Of a stretch of DNA of 54,903 nucleotides, positions 18,318 to 26,585 are shown in pieces (the first letter of the stretch is position 1; each line of letters starts with the position of its first letter). Source of the DNA: Rhodospirillales bacterium (lineage in GTDB: Bacteria; Pseudomonadota; Alphaproteobacteria; Rhodospirillales; Shumkoniaceae); assembly GCA_014859895.1 (NCBI GenBank), contig JACZKS010000060.1, positions 1 through 54,903 of the forward strand. Reading direction: 5' to 3'. The translations under genes and the position numbers were made by a program. The notes beneath the pieces are model-generated. The model did no database searches. It was not told the DNA's origin and saw nothing but the letters and a program-made list of their open reading frames with translations.

Positions 18318-20606
18318 ATGCGGCCGGCGTTCTGCGGGTTATTTGCTGCCGCCTTGCTTCTTGCGGGGAGTGTCCTGACGGCGTGCCAGACGGATGGGGG
18401 AGGCGGTGCGGTCGTTGACGCCGATCAGGCGGCCAGGGTTTCGAAGGATTTCTACACGCCTTTTTTCGATCAGGGGGATCATCTGAAGGATCTGGCGGCG
18501 GTCGGCAATTTCAACGCGGCCGCCCAACTGTTTGCCGAGCAGCAGGACTATTTCGCCAAGAAGCGGGCGGAGCACCGCGAGACCCTGATGCAGGTGGCCG
18601 ACCAGATGAAGGGACCGGCCGAGGCGGCGTTGCGCGAAGCTCAAGCCGGCCTGGAAGCGGGATCATGGCCGGCGCCGCGCGCGGATTGGGCGACGGTGCG
18701 GGAACGCCTGCAATTGGCCGAAAAGGCGCTGGCCGCGTTTCCCGGCCTTCCCCTGCTTAACGATCCCGAGTTTGCCTCAAGCGTGGTGGGCGGGCTTGAA
18801 GCCAAGCGAATGCGCCTGAAGGCGGCCATCGAGGCCGACGCGCCGGCCCAGTTCGCCATCTTCGACCACTTCGGCGACCAGGGATTCTTCCAGGCCTACC
18901 CGGTCGACATGGAATCTCCACGGCTCCTGGCCGACGGCCTCCCCGCCCTCGGCGGGCTGCTAGATGGCGCCACGGCCGAGCAATTGGCCCGATTCAGCCG
19001 CAACTATCCGGAAGCCGATCTCGGGGCCGAGGCGTGGGCCACCCTGGGCGGGCGCCATGTCGCCGCCGTTCTGCGCGAGCGGACGGGCGGCGGCAAGCCG
19101 AACCTGGCCGCGGTGCTCGACGCCATCCGCAAGACCCGCGAGGCCGGGCTGCGGCCGATGCGGGTGCCGGGCGTCGGCCTTGCCTTCGTCGAGGTGACCA
19201 GCCGCACACTGCTCAAGCACGGCCAGATTGAATTCCCGGTGGCGGTCGACGTCGACCTGCCGGTCGACGTGGTGACGGCCGAACTCGACGAGGCCCTCGC
19301 CGACCAGACGGCCGCCAAGGCCGACTTCGCCATCGTCTTCGACGTCGCGCTGGCCAAGACCCAGCGCAAGGTGAGCGGAATGCGCAAGATGCCGGCGCGC
19401 ATCCTGGCGGGTTACCGGACGGAACCCAATCCCGAATACGCGAAGGCCCAAAACCAGGTCACCCGCGCCCAGATGGACTACCAGCGGGCTTCGCTCAATT
19501 CGGCGACGGCCGGCTCGCAGTACTGCTACGGCATGGGCTGCCTTGCCCAGGCTTTCGCCGGCATGGCCGCGATCGCGGTCGAGGCCGCCGCCGCGGAGGC
19601 GATGAACCAGGCGATGGCCGTCCTCCAGGCGACGCCGATGACCGTCGATATCCCGGTCTACCAGCCTTACCACTACGACTTGGCGTCGGTGCATGCGGCC
19701 AAGACGACGACGGTTCACTACTATGTCGTCGACCGTTCGGCCCGCACGCTCTTCAAATCCACCTTCGACGTCGTCGAGAAGAAAAACTTCGAGGTCCCGT
19801 ACAAGATCGCCGAGCAGGATCCCGAGGCCGACGAACACCGCCGGGCGGCGACCGTCGAGGAGGATGTCGTCGCCTGGGAAGAGGCGCCGGCCACGGTGGC
19901 GCTGTCGCAGGTCGTCGACCACTACCTGGCGAACGCCAAGAACGTCAAGCCACTGCCGGAGTTGGCGGCGCTGCGCGCCGAAATGCTGCGCGACAAGAAC
20001 GAGGCGCTGGCCCGCTATCGTGAGCAGACCTTCGAGGGCAGCACCCAGTCCGATCCCCGCTTCGACAGCGTCGTCGTCATCTACATGCCGGACGGCGGCC
20101 TGGGATCGGGATTCTTCGTCCGGCCCGACGTCGTGATGACCAACTACCATGTGGTCGAGGAAGGCCAGTTCGCCGAGATGAAGATTTACGGCGGCCAGGA
20201 AACCTTCGGAAAGGTGATCGCCCGCGATGTTCGGCTCGACCTCGCGCTGCTCCGTGTGCAATCGCGCGGCAAACCGGTCCAGTTCTTTGACAAGAACCAA
20301 GTGGAGCTTGGCAGCACGGTAGAGGCAATTGGCCACCCCCGGCGACTCGAGTTTGCCATAACCCGCGGCATCATCAGCGCGGTCCGCGAACTGCCGGCAC
20401 CAAACATTTCCGGAGGCAAGCCGGTCAAGCAGATCCAGATTGACGCCGCTGTCAGTCCCGGGAATTCGGGGGGCCCGGTATTCCTCAAGGATCGCGCCGT
20501 CGGCGTCGTATCCTGGCGTATGAAAGAGTCGCAGAACCTGAATTTCGTCATTCACTATGCCGAGGCCCTGCAATTCATCCGCGACTCGCTGGGCAGCGGG
20601 TCGTGA
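18318..20606 (+). CDS. outer-membrane lipoprotein with C-terminal trypsin-like serine protease domain
   Basis: A 762-residue protein with a lipobox L-T-A-C23 and Gln at +2, so probably outer-membrane anchored. Residues about 570-760 form a trypsin/HtrA-like protease with intact triad: H611 (TNYHVV), D641 (RLDLALL) and S717 (SPGNSGGP). No PDZ domain follows. The first ~550 residues are unlike any family I recognise: helical early (residues 40-160), then mixed, with YCYGMGC near residue 400 and an Ala/Met-rich helix after it. It precedes the TraT-like gene by 22 nt and probably forms an operon with it. It may be an envelope quality-control or surface protease. Confidence 0.88.
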   Translation: MRPAFCGLFAAALLLAGSVLTACQTDGGGGAVVDADQAARVSKDFYTPFFDQGDHLKDLAAVGNFNAAAQLFAEQQDYFAKKRAEHRETLMQVADQMKGPAEAALREAQAGLEAGSWPAPRADWATVRERLQLAEKALAAFPGLPLLNDPEFASSVVGGLEAKRMRLKAAIEADAPAQFAIFDHFGDQGFFQAYPVDMESPRLLADGLPALGGLLDGATAEQLARFSRNYPEADLGAEAWATLGGRHVAAVLRERTGGGKPNLAAVLDAIRKTREAGLRPMRVPGVGLAFVEVTSRTLLKHGQIEFPVAVDVDLPVDVVTAELDEALADQTAAKADFAIVFDVALAKTQRKVSGMRKMPARILAGYRTEPNPEYAKAQNQVTRAQMDYQRASLNSATAGSQYCYGMGCLAQAFAGMAAIAVEAAAAEAMNQAMAVLQATPMTVDIPVYQPYHYDLASVHAAKTTTVHYYVVDRSARTLFKSTFDVVEKKNFEVPYKIAEQDPEADEHRRAATVEEDVVAWEEAPATVALSQVVDHYLANAKNVKPLPELAALRAEMLRDKNEALARYREQTFEGSTQSDPRFDSVVVIYMPDGGLGSGFFVRPDVVMTNYHVVEEGQFAEMKIYGGQETFGKVIARDVRLDLALLRVQSRGKPVQFFDKNQVELGSTVEAIGHPRRLEFAITRGIISAVRELPAPNISGGKPVKQIQIDAAVSPGNSGGPVFLKDRAVGVVSWRMKESQNLNFVIHYAEALQFIRDSLGSGS

Positions 20607-20628
20607 CCGGTTGGGAAAGGGAGCAGCC

Positions 20629-21402
20629 ATGAGCGCCCATCGAATCGCCGTCAATCTTCTGCTGGCCGCCGGCGTCGGCGTATTGCTCGCGGGCTGCCTA
20701 GGGGCGTCGCCCGCCCGCATGGGGATGGTCAAGGACCCGGCCACCGGCCTGCAGTTCGGTTCGGTGGTCAGCAACACCATCGTTACCGATCCGGCGTTTC
20801 ACAAGAACCGCAAGATCAAGGTCAGGGTGCGCAACACCTCGGGCGACGTGGCGTTCAATCTGCACGAATTCACCGGCCGTTTGCAGGACACCTACCGCGC
20901 GGCCGGCTACGAGCCGACCGACAGCGATGACTTCGGCCTGCTGATCGACTGCAACGTCAAGTACAGCGGCCAAGCACAGAGAAACCTGGCGCAGGAATAC
21001 ATGCTTCTCGGCGCCACCGCGGGCGGCATCGCCGGGGCCGCCGTCGGCCGCGACGCCACGGTGGGCGGCGCGGTCGGCATCGTATCGGGGGCGACGTTCG
21101 GCGCCATCCTCGGCAGCTTCGTCACCGAGGACACCTACATCATCGTCACCCAGGTGACCCTGGCGATCGTCCGCCAGCCGCGCAAGGAATCCTCCAAGAC
21201 CATCATCTTCAGCCGCAGCCCCAATCCGGCCGAGGACGAGGAGGAGCGCCTCTACAAGGAGGAGGAGCGCGGCGCCGCCAGCATCCGCAAGAGTTCGATG
21301 GCCGACGTGGCGGTCTACGCGGGGGGAACCAACGTTTCGCAGTCGCAGATTGCCGGCGAGGTGCGCCAGCGCCTGATCCGCATCGTCGGCGATTTCATCT
21401 GA
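20629..21402 (+). CDS. TraT-like outer-membrane lipoprotein
   Basis: A 257-residue lipoprotein with lipobox L-A-G-C23 (start ATG 20629, AAGGGAG upstream). It resembles the TraT complement-resistance / surface-exclusion family: an early TGLQFGSVVSNTIVTDP segment, a Gly/Ala-rich glycine-zipper-like stretch (GATAGGIAGAAVGRDATVGG, residues about 133-152) that continues into a second hydrophobic run, and a C-terminal ESQ-type tail. TraT proteins oligomerise at the outer membrane and block complement or mating contact. Here no conjugation genes are nearby, so a chromosomal envelope role is more likely. Confidence 0.8.
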   Translation: MSAHRIAVNLLLAAGVGVLLAGCLGASPARMGMVKDPATGLQFGSVVSNTIVTDPAFHKNRKIKVRVRNTSGDVAFNLHEFTGRLQDTYRAAGYEPTDSDDFGLLIDCNVKYSGQAQRNLAQEYMLLGATAGGIAGAAVGRDATVGGAVGIVSGATFGAILGSFVTEDTYIIVTQVTLAIVRQPRKESSKTIIFSRSPNPAEDEEERLYKEEERGAASIRKSSMADVAVYAGGTNVSQSQIAGEVRQRLIRIVGDFI

Positions 21403-21506
21403 ACGGGGGCGCCCACCCACCACCCACTCGGTTTTCCGCCTTCATATGCGCGAGTCGGAGGATAAAAGCGCGGGCGCATTGTGCCGAGCGTACATCACCT
21501 TCCAGT

Positions 21507-21535
21507 TGCTAAATTACCACTTTAGGAGTAGGGAT
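21507..21535 (+). promoter_or_regulatory. candidate promoter of module 1
   Basis: TTGCTA (21507-21512), 17 bp, TAGGGA (21530-21535). A similar block (TTGC..., then a shared ACCACTT element) occurs upstream of the paralogous lipoprotein at 25835-25864. The conserved position supports a real promoter. Confidence 0.4.
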
Positions 21536-21561
21536 ATTGCAAGCTATCGGGGTGGTGTTTC

Positions 21562-22215
21562 ATGCGGCATTCAACTCGCCTTCTTCTCGCGGCACTCGGC
21601 TCGGCCTCGCTGGCCGCGGGATGTACCTCACCTTACGAACCGAAACCCGTAGAGATGACGCTGGACGGCCCCAAGCTCATCAGCAATACCGCTTCGGTCA
21701 AGAACACCTTCGTCATGGACGCCGATTCCCCGCTGGTCGTGTGCGCCGAACCGCCGCCCGACGCCGCCTTCAGCCAGAACACCAACCTCGACATCACGAT
21801 CGCGCTGGTCGCCGCTGGCGGCGACAAGGGCGGTGATGACGACGAGGGCAGCGAGGAATCGGAAATGGCCGGCCGCTCGCCGGGCGTCCTGCTGGCGCGC
21901 GAACTGCTTTTCCGCTTGTGCGAGTTTTCGCGGAACCACAAGGTCGACAAGGACGTCGCCATCGAGCTCTACAAGCAGAACCTCGACATCATCCGCGAGG
22001 TCGGCAACAAGGAAGCCGAGCATACGGCGGTCAAGATCGGCGACGCGGTGACGAACGCCGAAACCATTACCGTCGACGAGCGCCTCGCCGGCGGCCGGCC
22101 GAAACGGAAACCGACCGCCAATACGGACAAGAACAAATCCTCAAGCTACACCTATCCATACGACTCCAGCACGTCCGGCTCCAACTCGTCGTCCAGCGAC
22201 GACGACGACTACTGA
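21562..22215 (+). CDS. module lipoprotein A1 (unknown family, acidic Ser/Asp tail)
   Basis: A 217-residue lipoprotein with lipobox A-A-G-C21, Thr at +2, so likely outer membrane. The mature part begins TSPYEPKPVE and contains an acidic stretch (GGDKGGDDDEGSEESE, about 86-101). A helical region follows (AIELYKQNLDIIREVGNKEAE), then a low-complexity C-terminus of Ser, Gly and Tyr ending in DDDDY. I do not recognise the family. A close paralog, A2, lies at 25893 with the same layout. It is followed after 49 nt by the large secreted protein B1, and the two are probably co-transcribed. Confidence 0.85.
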   Translation: MRHSTRLLLAALGSASLAAGCTSPYEPKPVEMTLDGPKLISNTASVKNTFVMDADSPLVVCAEPPPDAAFSQNTNLDITIALVAAGGDKGGDDDEGSEESEMAGRSPGVLLARELLFRLCEFSRNHKVDKDVAIELYKQNLDIIREVGNKEAEHTAVKIGDAVTNAETITVDERLAGGRPKRKPTANTDKNKSSSYTYPYDSSTSGSNSSSSDDDDY

Positions 22216-22264
22216 GGAGTCACGCTTCTCCATCAACATATCCGCCAGGAAATGAGAAATTGCC

Positions 22265-25243
22265 ATGCCGGGATTGTCGTTCCGACCTCTCGCCGTACTC
22301 TTCTCGTTCGTCTTGACCCTGCAACTGGCGCCGGCCGCCGAGGCCAATGATGGTGATGCGATGCGCGACCTGCTGGCAGGCACCGAACTGGCCGGCCTCC
22401 AGGACGTGGTGGCCAAGCTGACCCGGATCGACGGCTCGCAGCACTACGGCGTCGACATCTTCGGCGCCAAGGCCGACCTTTACGTCTACTTTCAGGACGG
22501 CGACGTGGCGGCGCCGGTCGCCGTCGTCACGCTCCCGTCGGTCGCGCTGAGCACGATCGTCCCGCCCCTCAAGGGCACGGCAATGGATATCAGGCTGGAC
22601 AAGCCGATCCTCATCGTCGCGACGGAAGGGTACCTGAACGTTGCCAAGATGCCCGACCCGGTGAAGGCGCGGGCGGCGGAGATCGGCTTTACGTCGAATT
22701 TTCACGTCGAGGAGAAATTCAACGCCTTCGGCCTCGTCGCAAACCGCGACGATTTGGTCGCCCACGTGCTGAAAATCGCCAACCTGCCGGGGCCGCTGGT
22801 CGCGGGTTATGCTTCGCCGTCCGGCGCGAAGATCGACAACCCCAAAAATCCGGACAAGAAAAAGACCCTGTCCGATCTGGTGGTCAGCCTGTCGCTGCCG
22901 GCGAATGCGGCCTGGGAGAATCCCCTTTTCCTCAAGGATACGGTGATCGAGCGGGCGTCCGTCCAGTTCCGCAAGCCGAACAAGTCGGATCCCGACCCGA
23001 AGACCCAGCTGCGCATCAACGGCCGTGCGCGCATCGGCGAAACGGGCAAGGGCCCCAAGGAATACGACCTGTTTCTCGAGAAGACCTTCGGCACGCCGGC
23101 CGACGCTGAAAGCCTCGGTATGCTGGTGGCGCTCAACCCGATCGGCGAGGTCGAACTGACCGACTTTTTCAAGATCACCAAGGCTGTATGGGCGACGCTC
23201 GGTTTTCCGGAGCAAATGGCGACGGCCGTGCTGGGCGCCGGCCATGCGCTGCCGCTCGGCCACATCAAGCTGCGCAACCCCTATAGCGCCAAGGAAGCGT
23301 TCCCCGAGGAGGGCGGCATCCCCGACTTCGACAAGGTGATGTTCGCCGGCGCCAATCCGGCGGCCGAGATCCCCGACCGCGGCATTCTCGGGAAGTTCAA
23401 CACGGGCCCGCTGCTCACCGTCAACGCCGACGCCAAGGTGTTCGGTTTCGACGCGGCGGGGCTCAAAGGCGCCTTCTCGCTGACCCACGGTATCAAGCTC
23501 GACGCCAAGGCGAAGCTTCCGAAGCTGGGGCCGATCACGGTCGCCGATGCCGCCTTCGACACGACGGTCAACCTGAAGGAAGCCTATATGAAGCTGCACG
23601 CCGAGGCGGCGACGGTGGGCAAGTTCGACATCGACGCCGGCAAGGAGGGGCTATCCTTCGAAATTTCCCCCCAATGTCCGGACAAGCCGGTCGGCCTGGT
23701 CGCCTCGCTCTCCGGCTTCGATTTGACCAAGGACTTTTCGGTGAAGCCGCAGATGAAGGACTGCCTGACGCCGATCATCAAGGATCTCATCGAAGGCGGC
23801 GGGAAGGCCGTCGAGGTGGCGGGCGAGATCGCCGGCGAGGCGGCCGACGAGGCCGCGGACATCGCCAAGACGGCGGCCACCGACGTCGCCGACCTCTCCA
23901 AGAAGCGCACCGAGGCCTGGGGCAAGGCGATCGCCAACAAGACCGGCGCCAAGAAAGCCGTCGACGACGCCAAGAATGCGATCAACACCCTCAAGTCGGC
24001 GATCAGCGACCTCGACGACAAGATTTCATCGCTGACCCACTCGATCGAAAACCTGCTCAGCGACGCTTGGAAGAAAGTCAGCGGCGAAGTCAAGAAGCAG
24101 AAGAAGGCGCGCCAAAGCGCGATCTCCGAGCGCGACTTCAACCGCATCATACTGGCGGCCGCCCGACAGCGCGAGCAGCAGGCGGAAAAGGCGGCAACCG
24201 ACGTCCCGGTCCCCTATCACGACGACGCCCTGCGCAACGCGCAGGCGGCCGAACTCGGCAAGTTGGCGACTATGGCCCAGCAGACGCAGTTCGCCAACCA
24301 GGCACGGGGCCTGACCGACGATCTGAAAAAGCCGGAAGCCCGCCAGCGGCTCTTCAAGGTTGAAGAGATCGCGGCAAAGAACGAAGCCGTCTTCATCGCC
24401 GAGCAGAAGGCGGTGCTGCTGGCGCGGCTCGCGGGCGACGCTGCGGGCAATTCAAAGAACAAGACCCTCGGGAAAGGCATGATCGTCGGGCCCGGCACCG
24501 ACTCGCGGGCGGCCGAGATCCTGGAGCGGGACCTGACGCTGGGCGACCTCGTGGCGACGCTCGGGAGCCTGGAGGCCGCCACCCAGGCGCCGATCCCCGA
24601 CGGTTCCTCGATCGCCGTCGGCGTGGCTGGACAGCAACTGGACGGCCTTCGCGAAAAGCTCCTGCATCAGGAGGTGCCGAACCTCCCGACCATGGCGTTC
24701 GGAAAAAGCGTTCTCGTGCAGACGAAGGTTCAGGATCGGACCTTGTGCCTGGCCCAAGTGGAGAAATCCGGAGAGCTCGGGCTGCGCGACTGCGCCGTTG
24801 CGCCAGAGCAGGTCTTCGTCTTCTCGGACACCGGCCAGGTGAGGGCACCGAAAGCGACGGTCAGGCGGGAAGGCGGCCTTCCAGGAGCAAAGATGACCAT
24901 CAGCATCAGCGGTCCCAGCCTTGTGGACGATGGCGGGAACCGAGTGGTCCTTTCCAAGTATGATTGGACCTATGATGGGAGCGCGGGCAACCAGTTCTTC
25001 TATGACCCCCTGGATGGTTTGATTCGCACGGCCAACGGGAAATGCTTGGTGCCGGCACCGAAAGTCGGCTTTGGGGCCTGCCCGCAAGGCGACCCATCGG
25101 CCGCAGCTTGGCAACTCGTCGAGGCGGATCGGTTCAAACCCGACTCGGCTCCGCCTCGGGCGGCGGCCGGCGGCCTTCGCGCGGCAGCGCCCGGTGCAGC
25201 CGCGGTGCCGGCAGTGACCAACCTGGCGCCCCTCGGGCTGTAG
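22265..25243 (+). CDS. large secreted protein B1 (unknown N-terminal region, helical stretch, ricin-like C-terminus)
   Basis: A 992-residue exported protein with a signal peptide (cleavage near AEA-ND, residue 27-28). Residues about 28-500 form an unrecognised, strand-rich region with features shared with B2, such as SALSTIVPPLKGT-like, RNPYSAKEAFPE and DKVMFAGANPAA. Residues about 512-645 are a charged, Ala-rich helical or coiled-coil stretch with VAGEIAGEAADEAADIAK. The C-terminal ~150 residues show spaced C-L...C...Q-x-F elements and DPLDGLIR...KCLV...W typical of ricin-type beta-trefoils. The tail is Ala/Pro-rich. A carbohydrate- or envelope-binding role is inference. Followed 7 nt later by MliC-like C1. 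Confidence 0.85.
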   Translation: MPGLSFRPLAVLFSFVLTLQLAPAAEANDGDAMRDLLAGTELAGLQDVVAKLTRIDGSQHYGVDIFGAKADLYVYFQDGDVAAPVAVVTLPSVALSTIVPPLKGTAMDIRLDKPILIVATEGYLNVAKMPDPVKARAAEIGFTSNFHVEEKFNAFGLVANRDDLVAHVLKIANLPGPLVAGYASPSGAKIDNPKNPDKKKTLSDLVVSLSLPANAAWENPLFLKDTVIERASVQFRKPNKSDPDPKTQLRINGRARIGETGKGPKEYDLFLEKTFGTPADAESLGMLVALNPIGEVELTDFFKITKAVWATLGFPEQMATAVLGAGHALPLGHIKLRNPYSAKEAFPEEGGIPDFDKVMFAGANPAAEIPDRGILGKFNTGPLLTVNADAKVFGFDAAGLKGAFSLTHGIKLDAKAKLPKLGPITVADAAFDTTVNLKEAYMKLHAEAATVGKFDIDAGKEGLSFEISPQCPDKPVGLVASLSGFDLTKDFSVKPQMKDCLTPIIKDLIEGGGKAVEVAGEIAGEAADEAADIAKTAATDVADLSKKRTEAWGKAIANKTGAKKAVDDAKNAINTLKSAISDLDDKISSLTHSIENLLSDAWKKVSGEVKKQKKARQSAISERDFNRIILAAARQREQQAEKAATDVPVPYHDDALRNAQAAELGKLATMAQQTQFANQARGLTDDLKKPEARQRLFKVEEIAAKNEAVFIAEQKAVLLARLAGDAAGNSKNKTLGKGMIVGPGTDSRAAEILERDLTLGDLVATLGSLEAATQAPIPDGSSIAVGVAGQQLDGLREKLLHQEVPNLPTMAFGKSVLVQTKVQDRTLCLAQVEKSGELGLRDCAVAPEQVFVFSDTGQVRAPKATVRREGGLPGAKMTISISGPSLVDDGGNRVVLSKYDWTYDGSAGNQFFYDPLDGLIRTANGKCLVPAPKVGFGACPQGDPSAAAWQLVEADRFKPDSAPPRAAAGGLRAAAPGAAAVPAVTNLAPLGL

Positions 25244-25250
25244 AAGAGCC

Positions 25251-25550
25251 ATGTCGAAGATCGGTAGGGGAGCGCTTGTGGGGATCGGGCTATTGCTCGC
25301 CGCCTGCGCGGCCGAGCGGCCGGCCCAGCCGGTCGCCGTCTTTGACCTCCGGTGCGACAACGGTTCCAGCCTGCACGTTGCCTGGTGGCCGGAGAAGGCC
25401 GAGGTCACCTACGGAGCACAGCACTGGACCCTGCCGATCGCCATGTCGGGATCGGGCGCCCGCTACGCCGACGGCGTGCGGGAAGTCTGGGAGCACCAGG
25501 GCATTGTCAGCGTTACCGACGGCGTTGCGCCGCCGACGTCCTGCCGGTAG
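25251..25550 (+). CDS. MliC/PliC-like lysozyme-inhibitor lipoprotein C1
   Basis: A 99-residue lipoprotein with lipobox L-A-A-C19. The mature part matches the MliC pattern: a Cys early in RCDNGSSLHVAW, a strand with WTLPIAMSGSGARYADG, then VREVWEHQG and a final Cys in TSCR that could pair with the first. SGSGARY followed by E-V-W-x-x-x-G is the family's lysozyme-contacting region. Such proteins protect against host or competitor C-type lysozyme. It ends module 1, 7 nt after B1. Confidence 0.8.
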   Translation: MSKIGRGALVGIGLLLAACAAERPAQPVAVFDLRCDNGSSLHVAWWPEKAEVTYGAQHWTLPIAMSGSGARYADGVREVWEHQGIVSVTDGVAPPTSCR

Positions 25551-25562
25551 GCGGGCGCGGAA

Positions 25563-25767
25563 CTACGATGTCGATCGCCGGATGAAGTCGAAGAGGATGT
25601 CGCGCGACCGCGTCCGGGCCTCGGGATCGCCGGCGATGCTGGCTCCCCGAACGGCGCAGGCCTTCAGGAACGCGACCCGGCTGTCATAGGTCGAAACGTC
25701 GTGGTTGCCATCTTTGCTGTGCGTGACGCGAAAGCCAGGAGGGGGCTATCGCCGTTCATGCCCCCAC
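25563..25767 (-). pseudogene. remnant of the dienelactone-hydrolase-like lipoprotein gene (duplication scar)
   Basis: The first ~170 bp are an almost identical copy of the 3' end of the intact hydrolase gene (30017-30190). On the minus strand they still translate to the same C-terminus, ending ...DILFDFIRRSTS-stop (TAG instead of TAA). At about 25731 the similarity jumps to a second block equivalent to about 30469-30501 (ending ATCGCCGTTCATG), so roughly 285 bp are missing inside. No start codon or catalytic residues remain. It shows that the duplicated unit included module A-B-C plus the tail of the hydrolase. Confidence 0.85.
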
Positions 25768-25834
25768 GCATTGAAAGAGCGGTCTGATGGCGCATCGCGC
25801 GTCTTCTATCGGCGCAGCCTCCGTAACGTCACGG

Positions 25835-25864
25835 TTGCGGGAATAACCACTTATGATGTATGGC
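25835..25864 (+). promoter_or_regulatory. candidate promoter of module 2
   Basis: TTGCGG (25835-25840), 18 bp, TATGGC (25859-25864), sharing ACCACTTA and TGC elements with the module 1 upstream region. It lies just left of lipoprotein A2, in sequence not derived from the hydrolase remnant. Confidence 0.4.
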
Positions 25865-25892
25865 TAATATCACGTGTACGGGGGAAATTCCA

Positions 25893-26528
25893 ATGCAACG
25901 GCTGGGTCTCGTTCTTATCATGGCGCTGGGTTCGGCGTTGCTGACCACGGGCTGTACGTCCTTGTACGAGCCGAAGCCCGTCGAGGTGAAACTGGACGGT
26001 CCCAAGATCATCAGCAATACCGCCTCGGTGAAGAACACCTTCATCATGGACGCCGACTCCCCGCTGATCATTTGCGCCGAGCCGCCGCCCGACGCCGCCT
26101 TCAACCAGAACACCAATCTCGACATAACCGTCGCGCTGATCGCCGCCGGCGGCGACAAGGGCGGGGACGACGACGAGGGCAGCGAGGAATCGGAAATGGC
26201 CGGACGGTCGCCGGGTGTCCTGCTGGCGCGCGAGCTTCTGTACCGTTTTTGCGAGTTCTCCCGGAACTATAAGGTTGAGAAAGACGTCGCCATCGAACTC
26301 TACAAGCAGAACCTCGACATTATTCGGGAGGTCGGCAACAAGGAGGCCGAACACACGTCCGTCAAGATCGGCGACACAGTGACGAACGCCGACACCATCA
26401 CTGTGGACGAACGCATCGCCGGCGGCCGCCCCAAGCCGAGGACGCCAGTCAAAACGGATAAGAATCGCTCCTCGAGCTACGATTCCAGCACCTATGGCTC
26501 CAACACGTCGTCCGACGACGACTATTGA
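25893..26528 (+). CDS. module lipoprotein A2 (paralog of A1)
   Basis: A 211-residue lipoprotein with lipobox T-T-G-C21 (start ATG 25893; an upstream in-frame ATG at 25860 would spoil the signal peptide). It is closely similar to A1 over almost the whole mature part: TS(L/P)YEPKPVE, ISNTASVKNTF, the acidic DDDEGSEESE stretch and AIELYKQNLDIIREVGNKEAEHT. The Ser/Tyr/Asp tail is shorter than in A1 and ends SSDDDY. Differences are mostly conservative, so both copies look functional. Followed by B2. Confidence 0.85.
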   Translation: MQRLGLVLIMALGSALLTTGCTSLYEPKPVEVKLDGPKIISNTASVKNTFIMDADSPLIICAEPPPDAAFNQNTNLDITVALIAAGGDKGGDDDEGSEESEMAGRSPGVLLARELLYRFCEFSRNYKVEKDVAIELYKQNLDIIREVGNKEAEHTSVKIGDTVTNADTITVDERIAGGRPKPRTPVKTDKNRSSSYDSSTYGSNTSSDDDY

Positions 26529-26585
26529 GCGGGCTCAACTGTCGCCGGCCGTGCCGCCACAATCAATAAAGATGGGGAGATTGCC

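Noticed and set aside
18960-20780. 606-codon ORF antisense to the protease gene
   Set aside because: Composition is that of a complement of a high-GC gene; the plus-strand protease has a complete triad and lipobox.
20629-21402. TraT-like gene as evidence of a conjugative element
   Set aside because: No tra/trb, relaxase or mating-pair genes nearby; chromosomal TraT-like lipoproteins exist.
22220-23599. 459-codon ORF antisense to B1
   Set aside because: A similar antisense frame occurs in B2, as expected from paralogous GC-rich sequence, with no domain features.
25860-25892. Upstream in-frame start of A2
   Set aside because: It would add a polar leader before the signal peptide, and A1 has no counterpart.
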